Source: Opitutia bacterium | GTDB lineage: Bacteria; Verrucomicrobiota; Verrucomicrobiia; Opitutales; Opitutaceae | Assembly: GCA_016187925.1 (NCBI GenBank) | Contig: JACPIS010000048.1 | Location: 1 to 64,000, forward strand | DNA: 64,000 bases | Reading direction: 5' to 3' | Shown: positions 8,904 through 20,506 of the stretch, piece by piece | Layout of the letters: each line of letters opens with the position of its first letter | Numbering within the stretch: the stretch's first letter is position 1 | Program-made: the position numbers and the translations under genes | Notes under the pieces: model-generated | Database searches by the model: none | Told to the model about the DNA's origin: nothing | What the model saw: the letters and a program-made list of their open reading frames with translations, nothing else

Positions 8904-9890
8904 TCAGGCATGGTCGCGCTTTTTGAGGAAGCGCGTGATCTCGCGCGCGGTGGGCATGGCGGCGGCGGTGCCGGGCTGCGTGACCGAGAGAGCCGCGACG
9001 GCGTTGGCGAAATGCGCCGCCTCGAAAACGTTGCGGTTGAAGCGCACGAGGCCGGCCGCGAAGCCGCCGACGAAGGCATCGCCCGCGCCGGTCGTGTCCA
9101 AAGCGTCGACGTCGTGCGGGTTGATGCGGGTGTAAACGTCGGGCTGCGAGACGAAGCAGCCCTTGGCGCCGAGGGTGACGATGACGATGGGCACGCCCAG
9201 CGCGCGGCAGAGCCGGTGAAAGGCGTCCGCCTTGAGCGAGGCGAGGTTGCTGTAATTCAATTCGCCGGCCTCGCGGTAGGCGGCGGTGCGGAGGAGCGCC
9301 GCCGTGGCGGGCACGCCCCGCGCCAGCGCCAGGAATTCCATTTCATTCGGCACGAGCACCTCGGTATGGCGCAGCAGCTTGAAGTCGAACTCCGGCCGCA
9401 TCGGGGCGGGGTTGAGCACGGTGACGGCGCCCGCCGCGCGGGCGGTCTTCAGCACATGGGCGACCGTGCGGAAATCCGACTCGCACTGGCAGACGACGAC
9501 GTGGGCGTCGCGCAGCGGCTCATCGGGGATGTCCTGCTTGTGCAGCGCGAGATTGGCGCCGGGCGCGACCACGATGTGGTTCTGCCCGGAGGCATTGACG
9601 CAGATGACGGCGGTGCCGGTCGGCTCCTTCTTCTTCTCGACGAAATGCGAGCGCAGGCCGTTGGCGTGGGAGAATTTTTTGGCGCCCGCGCCGAAGGCGT
9701 CTCGGCCCACGGCGCCGATGAACAGCGTCGGCGCACCCGCGCGCGTGGCGGCGACGGCCTGGTTGAAACCCTTGCCGCCGGGGCCGGGGCGGAAGTCGCC
9801 GAATACCGTCTCGCCGGGCCGGGGGAAGTTCGTGGCGAAAAACGCGAGGTCCTGACTGAAGCTGCCGACGACGACGACGCGAGGTTTCAC
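8904..9890 (-). CDS. PfkB family carbohydrate kinase (ribokinase-like)
   Basis: GGKGFNQAVAATRAGA and DTTGAGDAFVGGFAAGL. Confidence 0.92.
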   Translation of the reverse strand: MKPRVVVVGSFSQDLAFFATNFPRPGETVFGDFRPGPGGKGFNQAVAATRAGAPTLFIGAVGRDAFGAGAKKFSHANGLRSHFVEKKKEPTGTAVICVNASGQNHIVVAPGANLALHKQDIPDEPLRDAHVVVCQCESDFRTVAHVLKTARAAGAVTVLNPAPMRPEFDFKLLRHTEVLVPNEMEFLALARGVPATAALLRTAAYREAGELNYSNLASLKADAFHRLCRALGVPIVIVTLGAKGCFVSQPDVYTRINPHDVDALDTTGAGDAFVGGFAAGLVRFNRNVFEAAHFANAVAALSVTQPGTAAAMPTAREITRFLKKRDHA

Positions 9891-10148
9891 AGCGCGCCAA
9901 TGTAGCGCCGCGCGTGCGCGTGGCTACGCAAATCTGCTCCACCGGGAATTACTACCTGGAATTTACTGGAACGGCGCCGCGTCCGGCGCCGCTCATCGGG
10001 CGGGCTGACCGTCCGTCCAAATGGGTGCCGCCGGTGGGCGCGCGCGGGCCAAGCTCCCGGCATGGCCGTCCCAACCGCCGTCTCCGCCTTTGTCCGCCCG
10101 GACGTTCTTGCCGTGCCCCCCGCCGGCGTGGTTCGCTCGCGCCCGGCC

Positions 10149-11288
10149 ATGAACACCGCAGCGGAAACCCAAGCCCGGCTCCAGCGCGCCAAGGAGCGGC
10201 TCTACGTCCTCTGCCAGGTCGGCGGGTGGGGGGTGTTTCTCTCCCTGCAATTTGTCTTTGTGCAGGCGTTCTCGGACCGGACGCGGGCGCGCGAGGATTT
10301 CGGGCGCTATGGGCAGTTCGTGCTGGTCGTGCTGACCGGCCTCCTGCTGACGCATTTCGTGCGGCCGGTGATGCACCGCTGGGGTTGGAAGGAGTTGAGC
10401 TGGCGCGCCCTGATCCCGCGCGTGCTGATGATGGGGGTGACCCTGTCCTTTCTGTGGGTGAGCTTCGGCTACGGCTACACCTACGGCGTCCTGCGCGAGC
10501 CCTGGCCGCCCAAGTCGAGCCCGCAGCTGATCTTCCTCGTTACCTGGATCAACGGCAGCATCATGATGATCGGCTGGCTGTGCTTTTATTTTTTCTACCA
10601 CACGTTCGAGCGGCTCAACCGCCTGCAGTTCGAGCAGCTGCGGCTGGTGGCCAATCTCCGGGAAGCCGAGCTGCGCGCGCTCAAGTCGCAGGTCAACCCG
10701 CACTTTCTCTTCAACTCGCTCAACAGCCTGCGCGCGCTCATCGACGAGGACGCCCCGCGCGCCCGCGAGTCGGTCACCCGCCTCGCCAACATGCTGCGCT
10801 ACTCGCTCCAGTCGGGCCAGCTGGCCACCGTGCCCTTCGAGGATGAGCTGCGCATCGTCGAGGACTATCTCGCGCTCGAGCAGATCCGCCACGAGAGCCG
10901 GCTCACGGTCCGCTGGCAGATTTCCGAACTGGCGCGCCCGCTCGCCGTGCCGCCGATGCTGTTGCAGACCTTGGTGGAAAACGCCGTGAAATACGGCATC
11001 TCCTCCCGGCGCGAAGGAGGCGAACTCGTCATTTCCGCCCATTACGATGCCCCCGCCGCCGCCCAGCCGGGCGCCCTTCACATCCGGGTGACCAATCCGG
11101 GCGACCTCAATGCGCCCGCCACCCAGTCGGCCGCGCGGGCCGGCTCGTCCACCGGCGTCGGCCTGCGCAACGCCTCCGAACGGTTGAAGCTGCTCTTCGG
11201 CGACCAGGCCGTCCTCTGCCTGCTGGCCGAGCCCGCCGGCTTCGTCACGGCCGATGTCCGCATCCCCATCAAGAACACCGCCGCATGA
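10149..11288 (+). CDS. LytS/YehU-type sensor histidine kinase
   Basis: LKSQVNPHFLFNSLNSLRALI; VPPMLLQTLVENAVKYGIS; GVGLRNASERL. Confidence 0.93.
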   Translation: MNTAAETQARLQRAKERLYVLCQVGGWGVFLSLQFVFVQAFSDRTRAREDFGRYGQFVLVVLTGLLLTHFVRPVMHRWGWKELSWRALIPRVLMMGVTLSFLWVSFGYGYTYGVLREPWPPKSSPQLIFLVTWINGSIMMIGWLCFYFFYHTFERLNRLQFEQLRLVANLREAELRALKSQVNPHFLFNSLNSLRALIDEDAPRARESVTRLANMLRYSLQSGQLATVPFEDELRIVEDYLALEQIRHESRLTVRWQISELARPLAVPPMLLQTLVENAVKYGISSRREGGELVISAHYDAPAAAQPGALHIRVTNPGDLNAPATQSAARAGSSTGVGLRNASERLKLLFGDQAVLCLLAEPAGFVTADVRIPIKNTAA

Positions 11289-12010
11289 AAGCCCTGCTGA
11301 TCGACGACGAGCGCCTCGCGCGCAACGAACTCCGCCGCCTGCTCGCGGCCCACGCCGACATCGAGATCGTGGGCGAAGCCAAGGACGTGGAGGACGCGCT
11401 GCAGAAGATCGGCGAGCTCAAGCCCGAGCTGATCTTCCTCGACGTGCAGATGCCCGGGGCCGACGGCTTCAGCCTGCTCGAGCAGCTCGAGCCGCCCGCC
11501 CCCGCCGTGATCTTCACGACGGCCTACGACGAGTTCGCCGTGAAGGCCTTCGAGTTCAACGCGCTCGACTACCTGATGAAGCCCGTCGACCCCAACCGGC
11601 TCGTCGCCGCGCTGGAGAAGCTGCGCACGCGTGGCGCCGCCGGCCCCGAGGGCGAGGCCGCACCGCAGCACCGGCTGTCGCTCGACGACAAGGTCTTCGT
11701 GCGCGAGGGCGACCGCTGCTGGTTCGTGCCGGTGAAAAACATCCGGTTGCTCGAGTCCGAGGGCAACTACACGCGCGTCCACTTCGACGACAACAAGCCG
11801 CAGCTCTTCCGCTCGCTCACCGCGATGGAGGAGCGGCTCGAGGCCAAGCACTTCTTCCGCGCCAACCGCAAGCAGGTCATCAACCTCGCATGGGTCGACG
11901 GCATCGAGCCGTGGTTCAGCGGCGGCCTGCTCGTGCGGCTCAAGGGCGGCCTCAAGGTCGAGCTCTCGCGCCGTCAGGCGCAGGATTTCCGCGAACGCAT
12001 GAGCCTGTGA
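11285..12010 (+). CDS. LytTR family response regulator
   Basis: LIDDERLARNELRRLL, FLDVQMPG, LytTR domain RANRKQVINLAWVDGIEPWFSGGL. Confidence 0.93.
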   Translation: MKALLIDDERLARNELRRLLAAHADIEIVGEAKDVEDALQKIGELKPELIFLDVQMPGADGFSLLEQLEPPAPAVIFTTAYDEFAVKAFEFNALDYLMKPVDPNRLVAALEKLRTRGAAGPEGEAAPQHRLSLDDKVFVREGDRCWFVPVKNIRLLESEGNYTRVHFDDNKPQLFRSLTAMEERLEAKHFFRANRKQVINLAWVDGIEPWFSGGLLVRLKGGLKVELSRRQAQDFRERMSL

Positions 12011-12030
12011 AAACTGCGGCCAGGACTTTC

Positions 12031-12168
12031 ATGAAATTCTGCCTCAACCTCTCGCTGCTCGCGGTGCCACTCGGCATCGGTCTCGCCCTCGGCGTCTCCA
12101 ACGGCCCGGCGATCGGCACCGCCGTCGGCGCGGCCCTGCTCGCCGTCTTCACGCTGCGGCGCGGCTGA
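12031..12168 (+). CDS. small membrane peptide, hypothetical
   Basis: 45 aa hydrophobic ORF between response regulator and ABC ATPase. Confidence 0.45.
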   Translation: MKFCLNLSLLAVPLGIGLALGVSNGPAIGTAVGAALLAVFTLRRG

Positions 12169-12190
12169 CTTCCTTTCACACACCACAAAC

Positions 12191-12952
12191 ATGATTGAAG
12201 CGAGAAACCTGACCAAGACGTTTCAGGACAAGAAGCGTGGCGCCATCCACGCCGTCGAAAACGTATCCTTCACCTGCCGGCCCGGGCGGATCTACGGCCT
12301 GCTCGGCGCCAACGGCGCCGGCAAGACCACCACACTCCGCCTGCTGGCCACGCTGCTCCAGCCGACCAGCGGCACCGCCATCGTCGCGGGGCACGACGTG
12401 GCCGCGGCACCGGAGAAAGTCCGCGCCAACGTCGGCTTCCTCGCCGCCAGCACCGCCCTTTACGGCCGGCTCTCCGCCCGCGAGATGGTCACGTATTTCG
12501 GGCAGCTCAACGGCATGGAGGAGGCCGCGATCAAGGCGCGCCTGGCCCAGCTCGCAACCGAGCTCGACATGCACGAGTTCCTCGACCGCCGCTGCGACAA
12601 GTTCTCCACGGGCATGAAGCAGAAGACTTCCATCGCCCGCACGCTCATCCACGACCCGGCGGTGATGATCTTCGACGAGCCCACGCTCGGGCTCGACGTG
12701 ATGACCGCGCGCTCCATCGTCCGGTTCGTGCGCGACTGCCGCGACCGCGGCAAGACCGTCATCTACTCGACGCACGTCATGAGCGAGGTCGAGAAGCTTT
12801 GCGATGTCATCGGCATCATCCACGGCGGCCGGCTCGTGGCCGAGGGATCGCTGGCGCAGCTCCAGCAGCGGTTCGGCGAGCAGGACATGGAGGAAATTTT
12901 CGTGAAGGCCGTCGGCGGCGAGGCCGCCCTGGCCGCCGCGCTGAAAGCCTGA
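12191..12952 (+). CDS. ABC transporter ATP-binding protein (NatA-like)
   Basis: Walker [10 protein letters not shown], signature [14 protein letters not shown], Walker B VMIFDEPT. Confidence 0.93.
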   Translation: MIEARNLTKTFQDKKRGAIHAVENVSFTCRPGRIYGLLGANGAGKTTTLRLLATLLQPTSGTAIVAGHDVAAAPEKVRANVGFLAASTALYGRLSAREMVTYFGQLNGMEEAAIKARLAQLATELDMHEFLDRRCDKFSTGMKQKTSIARTLIHDPAVMIFDEPTLGLDVMTARSIVRFVRDCRDRGKTVIYSTHVMSEVEKLCDVIGIIHGGRLVAEGSLAQLQQRFGEQDMEEIFVKAVGGEAALAAALKA

Positions 12953-12964
12953 GGACCACGCCCC

Positions 12965-14185
12965 ATGAACTGGAACAACATTCTCACCATCTATCTCAAG
13001 GAGCTGAAGGACTCGCTCCGCGACCGCCGCACGCTCATCTCGATGATCGTCGTCCCGACGGTCGTGATGCCGCTGCTTATGTTCGGCGTCGGCAAGGTCA
13101 TGTCGAAGATCATCAAGGAGGCGCAGGAGGAGGCGTCTTCGGTGGTCATCCTCGGCGGCGCCGATTCCCCGGGCGTGGTGGCCGCGCTCAAGGCCGAGAA
13201 GAAATTCCGCATCGTCGCCCCGGCCGGCGATTACCGCACGCTCATCTCCGACAAGAAAATCCGCGCCGCCGTGGAGATTCAAGAAGGGTTCGAGGCATCG
13301 TTGAAGGATGGCGGCGGCAAGACCGTCACGATCTACCACTACGAGGGCGAGCTGAAGTCGGGCATTGGCGCGGGTGAGCTGGAGAAGTTCTTCCGCAACC
13401 TCCGCGAAAAGACCGTCGGCGCCCGCCTCGTGGCGCACGGTCTGCCGGAGGACATCGTGCGGCCGTTCGAGATGAAGCGCCAGAACGTGGCGCCGCCCGA
13501 GAAGGTCGGCGGCAACATCATCGGCGGCATCATTCCCTACATCATCATCATCCTGTGTTTCACCGGCGCGATGTACCCGGCGATGGATCTCACCGCGGGC
13601 GAGAAGGAGCGCGGCACGATGGAGACGCTGCTCTGCAGCCCCGTCAGCCGGATCAACATCGTGCTCGGCAAGTTCCTCATGGTGCTGACGGCCTCGATCA
13701 CCACGATGCTGCTCACGCTCGTGTCGACCGGCGTCGCGACGACCCTCGGCATCTCGATGTTCGGCGTGTCCGCCTCGGCCGGGACGAAGGCCACGGCGGC
13801 CGGCGTGATCCCGCTCATCGCCCCCGAGGGGTTGATCGGCGTCTTCGCGATGGTCGCGCCCATCGCGGTCTTTTTCGCGGCACTGCTGCTCGCGATTTCG
13901 CTTTTCGCCAAGAGTTACAAGGAGGCGCAGAGCTACGTCTCGCCGCTCATCATCGTCGTCATCATGCCGGCGGTGCTCGGCATGCTGCCGGGCATCGAGC
14001 TCTCGTCCCGGACCGCGCTCGTGCCGATCCTCAGCCTCTCGCTCGTGTGCAAGGAGATGCTCTCCGGCGTCTGGCACTGGAACTACATCGCGCTCATCTT
14101 CGGTTCATCGTGCCTCTATGCGATCATCGCGCTCGGTTTCGCGGTGCGGATGTTCAACCGCGAGGACGTGATGTTCCGGGCCTGA
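12965..14185 (+). CDS. ABC transporter permease (NatB-like, ABC-2 type)
   Basis: LKDSLRDRRTLISMIVVPTVVMPLLM; EKERGTMETLLCSPVSR. Confidence 0.9.
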   Translation: MNWNNILTIYLKELKDSLRDRRTLISMIVVPTVVMPLLMFGVGKVMSKIIKEAQEEASSVVILGGADSPGVVAALKAEKKFRIVAPAGDYRTLISDKKIRAAVEIQEGFEASLKDGGGKTVTIYHYEGELKSGIGAGELEKFFRNLREKTVGARLVAHGLPEDIVRPFEMKRQNVAPPEKVGGNIIGGIIPYIIIILCFTGAMYPAMDLTAGEKERGTMETLLCSPVSRINIVLGKFLMVLTASITTMLLTLVSTGVATTLGISMFGVSASAGTKATAAGVIPLIAPEGLIGVFAMVAPIAVFFAALLLAISLFAKSYKEAQSYVSPLIIVVIMPAVLGMLPGIELSSRTALVPILSLSLVCKEMLSGVWHWNYIALIFGSSCLYAIIALGFAVRMFNREDVMFRA

Positions 14186-14209
14186 GACCAATTTGGTTAG
14201 TGTGTGTCT

Positions 14210-14248
14210 GAAGCCGTCCGGCGCAAGCCGGGCGGCTTCTTGCGTTTT
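14210..14248 (+). terminator. rho-independent-like terminator
   Basis: GAAGCCGtCCGGcgcaagCCGGgCGGCTTC followed by ttgcgtttt. Confidence 0.65.
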
Positions 14249-14378
14249 GCCGGGAGCAAAAGTGTTCAGAGTTTGTCAAAACCTCCGCCCGACCCGTAAA
14301 CGCCCGGTAAATGCCGGCCGCACCCCTAGCGCAAAAGAACCATTCCCGCTAGGATGGCGTCGCACCCTCAGAAACCAC

Positions 14379-14900
14379 ATGAGCACGAATCAGACCCAGA
14401 CTCCCGACGCCCCCGCGGATCACCTCCGCTACGAAATTTCCCAGCTCGAAACCATGCGCCAGCAGATCCTCGCCGACATGGAGACGCTGCGCCAGCAAGA
14501 GACCAACCTTCGCGCCTTCGAATCGCACCTGCGCGAATCCATGCCGCCCATGGGCGCCGTTTCCCGCGCGCCGATGTCGGCCGCTCCTTTCGCCGGCGAC
14601 GCCCAGACTCTGGCCGGCGAGTGGGAGAAATTCCAACGCTCCCGCGCGCTCCTCGAGGCCGAGCGCCGCGCCCTGACCGACGACCTCATCGCCCTGCGCG
14701 AGGACCGCGAGGCGCTGCGGCGCCGCGAGGATGCGCTCAAACAGCGCGAGGCTTGGATCGAGACCCGGGAAAAGGACCTCGCCGCCAAGGCTTTTGCCCC
14801 GCCGCCGCGGGCCGCGAAGCCGGACGGCCAGTACATCCGCATCGGCCTCAATGAAATTCCTTTCGTGGATTTGTTCCGCTCTCATCGGCGCAGCGCCTGA
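14379..14900 (+). CDS. hypothetical coiled-coil protein
   Basis: Heptad-rich E/Q/R region; start MSTNQTQTPDAPADHL. Confidence 0.75.
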   Translation: MSTNQTQTPDAPADHLRYEISQLETMRQQILADMETLRQQETNLRAFESHLRESMPPMGAVSRAPMSAAPFAGDAQTLAGEWEKFQRSRALLEAERRALTDDLIALREDREALRRREDALKQREAWIETREKDLAAKAFAPPPRAAKPDGQYIRIGLNEIPFVDLFRSHRRSA

Positions 14901-14958
14901 CCGGCGTCGCGACCGATGGCTTCCGGCGGCCGCAGGGGTGTGACCGGCCGGAACAATT

Positions 14959-14996
14959 GCCGACCGGCAGCTTAGGTGCTGCCGGTCGGCCTATTT
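14959..14996. terminator. bidirectional hairpin between convergent genes
   Basis: Perfect 13-bp stem GCCGACCGGCAGC/GCTGCCGGTCGGC, loop ttaggt, then ctatttt. Confidence 0.7.
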
Positions 14997-16868
14997 TCAG
15001 GCCTTTTCCAGCTCGGCGAGCCGGCTGGCCGTCTTTTCCCACTCGGCGGTGGCGGCGTGCAGCTGGTCGACCGTGGTGCTCAACTCCCGGTTCAAATGCT
15101 GGGCGCGGCCGGGCGAGGTGTAAGTCTCGGGTTTCTCCAGCTCCGCGGTGAGCTCGTTCTGCTTCGTCTCGAGTTCGCTGACGCGCTGCTCGAGATGGCC
15201 GACGTCGATGCGGAGTTTCTTGAGGTCGCCCGCTGACGGTTTCGCCTGGGATTTGGAATCTGAGATCTGGGATTTGAGATTTGCGGGCGTCCCCTGCACG
15301 GGCCGCGCATCGGTGAAGCCGGCGGTGAGAGCGGCGCGGGCGCTCGTGGCCTTGGACTTCTCGAGATAGTAGTCGTAGTTGCCGGCGTAGGGCGTGAGCC
15401 GGCCGCTGTGCACGTGGAGCACGGTCTGCGCGAGTGTGCGGATGAAATACACGTCGTGACTGATGAAGATGAGCGTGCCCTCGTAGTTCTTGAGCGCGTT
15501 GACGAGCGCGTCGATCGACGGGATGTCGAGGTGCGTCGTCGGCTCGTCCATCAGCAGCAGGTTGGGCGGGTTGACGAGCAGGCGGGCGAGGGCGAGGCGC
15601 GACTTCTCGCCGCCGGAGAGCACGGCGGCTTTCTTGAAGACGTCGTCCTTGCGGAAAAGGAAACCGCCGAGCACGGCGCGGGCCTGCTGCTCCGTGAGCT
15701 GGTTCTCGGCGGTGCGCAGCTCCATGACGTTTTCGAGCACGGTGAGGTCGAGTTTCACGTTGTCGCCGCGGTTCTGGGCGAAGTAGCCGGGCACGACGTT
15801 GCTGCCCAGCTCGCGCACGCCGCCCTGGATGGGGACGACGTCGGCGAGGATTTTCAGGAGCGTGGACTTGCCCGCGCCGTTGGGGCCGACGAGCACCATT
15901 TTCTGGCCGCGCTCGGCCTCGAAGTTCAGGTCGCGATAGACGACGTGGTCGCCGTAGGCCTGCTGGACGTTCTTGAGATTGACGACCTTCAGGCCGGAGC
16001 GGATCGGCTGGGGAAAACGGAAATTGATCTTCTTGAGGTCTTCCCACGGCTCCTCGACGGCGACGTCCTTGAGGCGCTCGATCTGCTTCTCCTTGGACTT
16101 CGCGCGGGAGGCCATCGAGGCCTTGGCGCCGAAACGGTCGACGAATTTCTGGAGGTGCGCGATCTCGCGCTGCTGGTTCTTGAAGAGCGCGGCCTGCTGC
16201 TCCTTGCGGGCGTCCTTTTCGGCGAGATAGTCGTCGTAGTTGCCCGTGTATTTGTTGAGTGTGCCGCCCTTCAGCTCGAGGATGCCGGTGCAAAGGGTGT
16301 TCAGGAACTCGCGGTCGTGCGAGATGATGACGAGCCCGCCCGGGTAGCGCGTCAGGTAGTCCTGGAACCAGAGCAGCGCCTCGAGATCGAGGTGGTTGGT
16401 CGGTTCGTCGAGGAGGAGGAGCGCCGGCTCGCTGACGAGCAAGCGGGCGAGGTGGGCGCGCATGACCCAGCCGCCGGAGAAGCTCTTGGCGGGCTTCTCG
16501 TGGTCCTCCTCGCGGAAACCGAGGCCGGCCAGAATTTTTTTCGCGCGCGGCTCGAGCGTCCAGTCGATGTCGTAATCGTCGTCGTTCTCCGGGACGAGCT
16601 TCTTGCCGCTGGTGGCGATGGCGAGGATGGTCTCGTCGCCGACGGGGGCGCTCTCCTGCGGGAGGAAGCCGAAATCCGCCCCCCGCTCCCACTCGATGAT
16701 GCCCTCGTCGGGTTGCTCCTCGCCGAGGATGAGGTTGAAGAGCGTGGACTTGCCCGCGCCGTTGGGGCCCACGAGGCCGTAGCGATCGGTGCGCGCGACG
16801 AAGAGCGACACCTCGGCGAAGAGCTCGCGGGTGCCGTAGGACTTGGCGACATCGGCTAGGGTCAGCAT
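14997..16868 (-). CDS. ABC-F family ATP-binding cassette protein
   Basis: Two ATPase domains (GPNGAGKSTLFN, GPNGAGKSTLLK), SGG signatures, C-terminal coiled coil. Confidence 0.93.
   Translation of the reverse strand: MLTLADVAKSYGTRELFAEVSLFVARTDRYGLVGPNGAGKSTLFNLILGEEQPDEGIIEWERGADFGFLPQESAPVGDETILAIATSGKKLVPENDDDYDIDWTLEPRAKKILAGLGFREEDHEKPAKSFSGGWVMRAHLARLLVSEPALLLLDEPTNHLDLEALLWFQDYLTRYPGGLVIISHDREFLNTLCTGILELKGGTLNKYTGNYDDYLAEKDARKEQQAALFKNQQREIAHLQKFVDRFGAKASMASRAKSKEKQIERLKDVAVEEPWEDLKKINFRFPQPIRSGLKVVNLKNVQQAYGDHVVYRDLNFEAERGQKMVLVGPNGAGKSTLLKILADVVPIQGGVRELGSNVVPGYFAQNRGDNVKLDLTVLENVMELRTAENQLTEQQARAVLGGFLFRKDDVFKKAAVLSGGEKSRLALARLLVNPPNLLLMDEPTTHLDIPSIDALVNALKNYEGTLIFISHDVYFIRTLAQTVLHVHSGRLTPYAGNYDYYLEKSKATSARAALTAGFTDARPVQGTPANLKSQISDSKSQAKPSAGDLKKLRIDVGHLEQRVSELETKQNELTAELEKPETYTSPGRAQHLNRELSTTVDQLHAATAEWEKTASRLAELEKA
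15247..15283. repeat. AAATCCCA/TCTCAGAT-type repeat inserted in frame in ABC-F CDS
   Basis: tgggatttggaatctgagatctgggatttgagatttg; encodes NLKSQISDSKSQ. Confidence 0.7.
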
Positions 16869-17093
16869 GGAAAACCCGCGAGTGAGCCGGTTCGCCGCGC
16901 CGCCGTCAATGGCTTTGCGGGCGAATCCACCGAGTGTGGACAAATCGCGCGTGAAGCTACGCTGGTCCGCGGCTTTTGCCTGCGTCCGCGTTCCGCCTTC
17001 ACCTTCCCGTGGCCCAAGAGGTTGCGCGGGCGCGGGCCGTTGGGCCGTGGCAGGTGTGCGGCTCGCTCGACCCGCGAACGCCGTGACCGTTTT

Positions 17094-18188
17094 TCAGCGG
17101 GCGAGCGGCAGGCAGAGCGTGGTGCACTCGCGGAGGCTGTCGCGCGAGACGTTGAACCGGTAGCGCCCGGGATAGTAACGCTCGAGGTTGGCGCGGACAT
17201 CGGCGACCTCGGGGCTCGCCTCCGCGAAAGGCTGGCGGCTGCCGCGCGTCCGGCGCGTGCGCGCGATTTCGAACGCCACCAGCCCGTCGGGATTGCACTG
17301 GATGGTGACGCTGACCTCCAGCGGCTCCTCCACGGTGCCGTGGCCGCTCTTGACGGCCTTTTCCGCGATCGGCAGCAGCAGGATCGGCGGGAGCGGCAGG
17401 TCGAGCAGCGACTCGTCGACCGCGAAGCGCGCGAGCAGGGCGCCGTGCTGCCGGAGGCGCTCGAGTTCGAGGTACGTCCGCAGCAGCGCCACTTCGTCGC
17501 CGATGGTGGCCGGCCTTTCCCGGGCGGTCTGCCGGAGTGCGCCCTGATAAAAATCCGCCAGCCGCAGGGTCATCGCGTGCGCGGCCGCGACATTTTCGTT
17601 CATCTCCTGCGCGATGGCCGCGAGGGATTTGGCCAGGAACCCCGGGTTGAGCTGGTAGCGGAGCAGCTCGAACCGGTGGCGTTCCTCGGCGACGGCGGTT
17701 TGGAAGGCCTGCTCGCGCGTCTGCCGCTGCGTCTTGATCAGCAAGTAGGCGAGGCTCCAGCCGAAGTACACGGCGAAGCGGAAAAAATACATGGCGGGCT
17801 CGACCAGATCCGAGCGGGTGGCGATGCCGAATTGGCGCGTGAGCGGGATGCTGATGCCCGTGTCGATGGTGCAGACCCCCGCGCACGCCACCCACACCAG
17901 CAGCGCGGCCCGGCCGAAGGTTTGACCGGCGGGCGCCACTCGCAGGTAAAACCGGCGCAGCGCCGCCGAGAGCGCCAGGCTGAGGGGAAACTGGAAAACC
18001 GAGATGAGCACCGCCGCGCGCATGGAGCCGAACGCCAGTTGCTTCAACGGCAGGGCCAGCACGGCGAAGGCGCCCCAGCCGGCGAGCTGCAGCTGCCAGA
18101 AAAGCGACAGCCGGGCGAATACCGGAATCTGCGTGAAACGGGATGGACGGGGCATGAAACCTTGGCCGGGACGCAGCCGCTTTTTCAT
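17094..18188 (-). CDS. degenerate LytS-type sensor histidine kinase (predicted pseudokinase)
   Basis: His_kinase-like region with [11 protein letters not shown] in place of QLNPHFLFNSL; EKAVKSG in place of ENAVKHG. Confidence 0.75.
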   Translation of the reverse strand: MKKRLRPGQGFMPRPSRFTQIPVFARLSLFWQLQLAGWGAFAVLALPLKQLAFGSMRAAVLISVFQFPLSLALSAALRRFYLRVAPAGQTFGRAALLVWVACAGVCTIDTGISIPLTRQFGIATRSDLVEPAMYFFRFAVYFGWSLAYLLIKTQRQTREQAFQTAVAEERHRFELLRYQLNPGFLAKSLAAIAQEMNENVAAAHAMTLRLADFYQGALRQTARERPATIGDEVALLRTYLELERLRQHGALLARFAVDESLLDLPLPPILLLPIAEKAVKSGHGTVEEPLEVSVTIQCNPDGLVAFEIARTRRTRGSRQPFAEASPEVADVRANLERYYPGRYRFNVSRDSLRECTTLCLPLAR

Positions 18189-18273
18189 ACGAGCCCTCCC
18201 CGTTGTGCAATCCCCAATAACGCTTGCAGGCAGGGTTTGCCACCGGGCGGCACCTGATGTTCCGTGGCAAACC

Positions 18274-20496
<2,223 letters not shown>

Positions 20497-20506
20497 CCCC
20501 GCCAGC

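Noticed and set aside
12176-14077. 633-aa minus-strand ORF
   Set aside because: Antisense shadow of the NatA/NatB-like genes with H/D/R-rich composition
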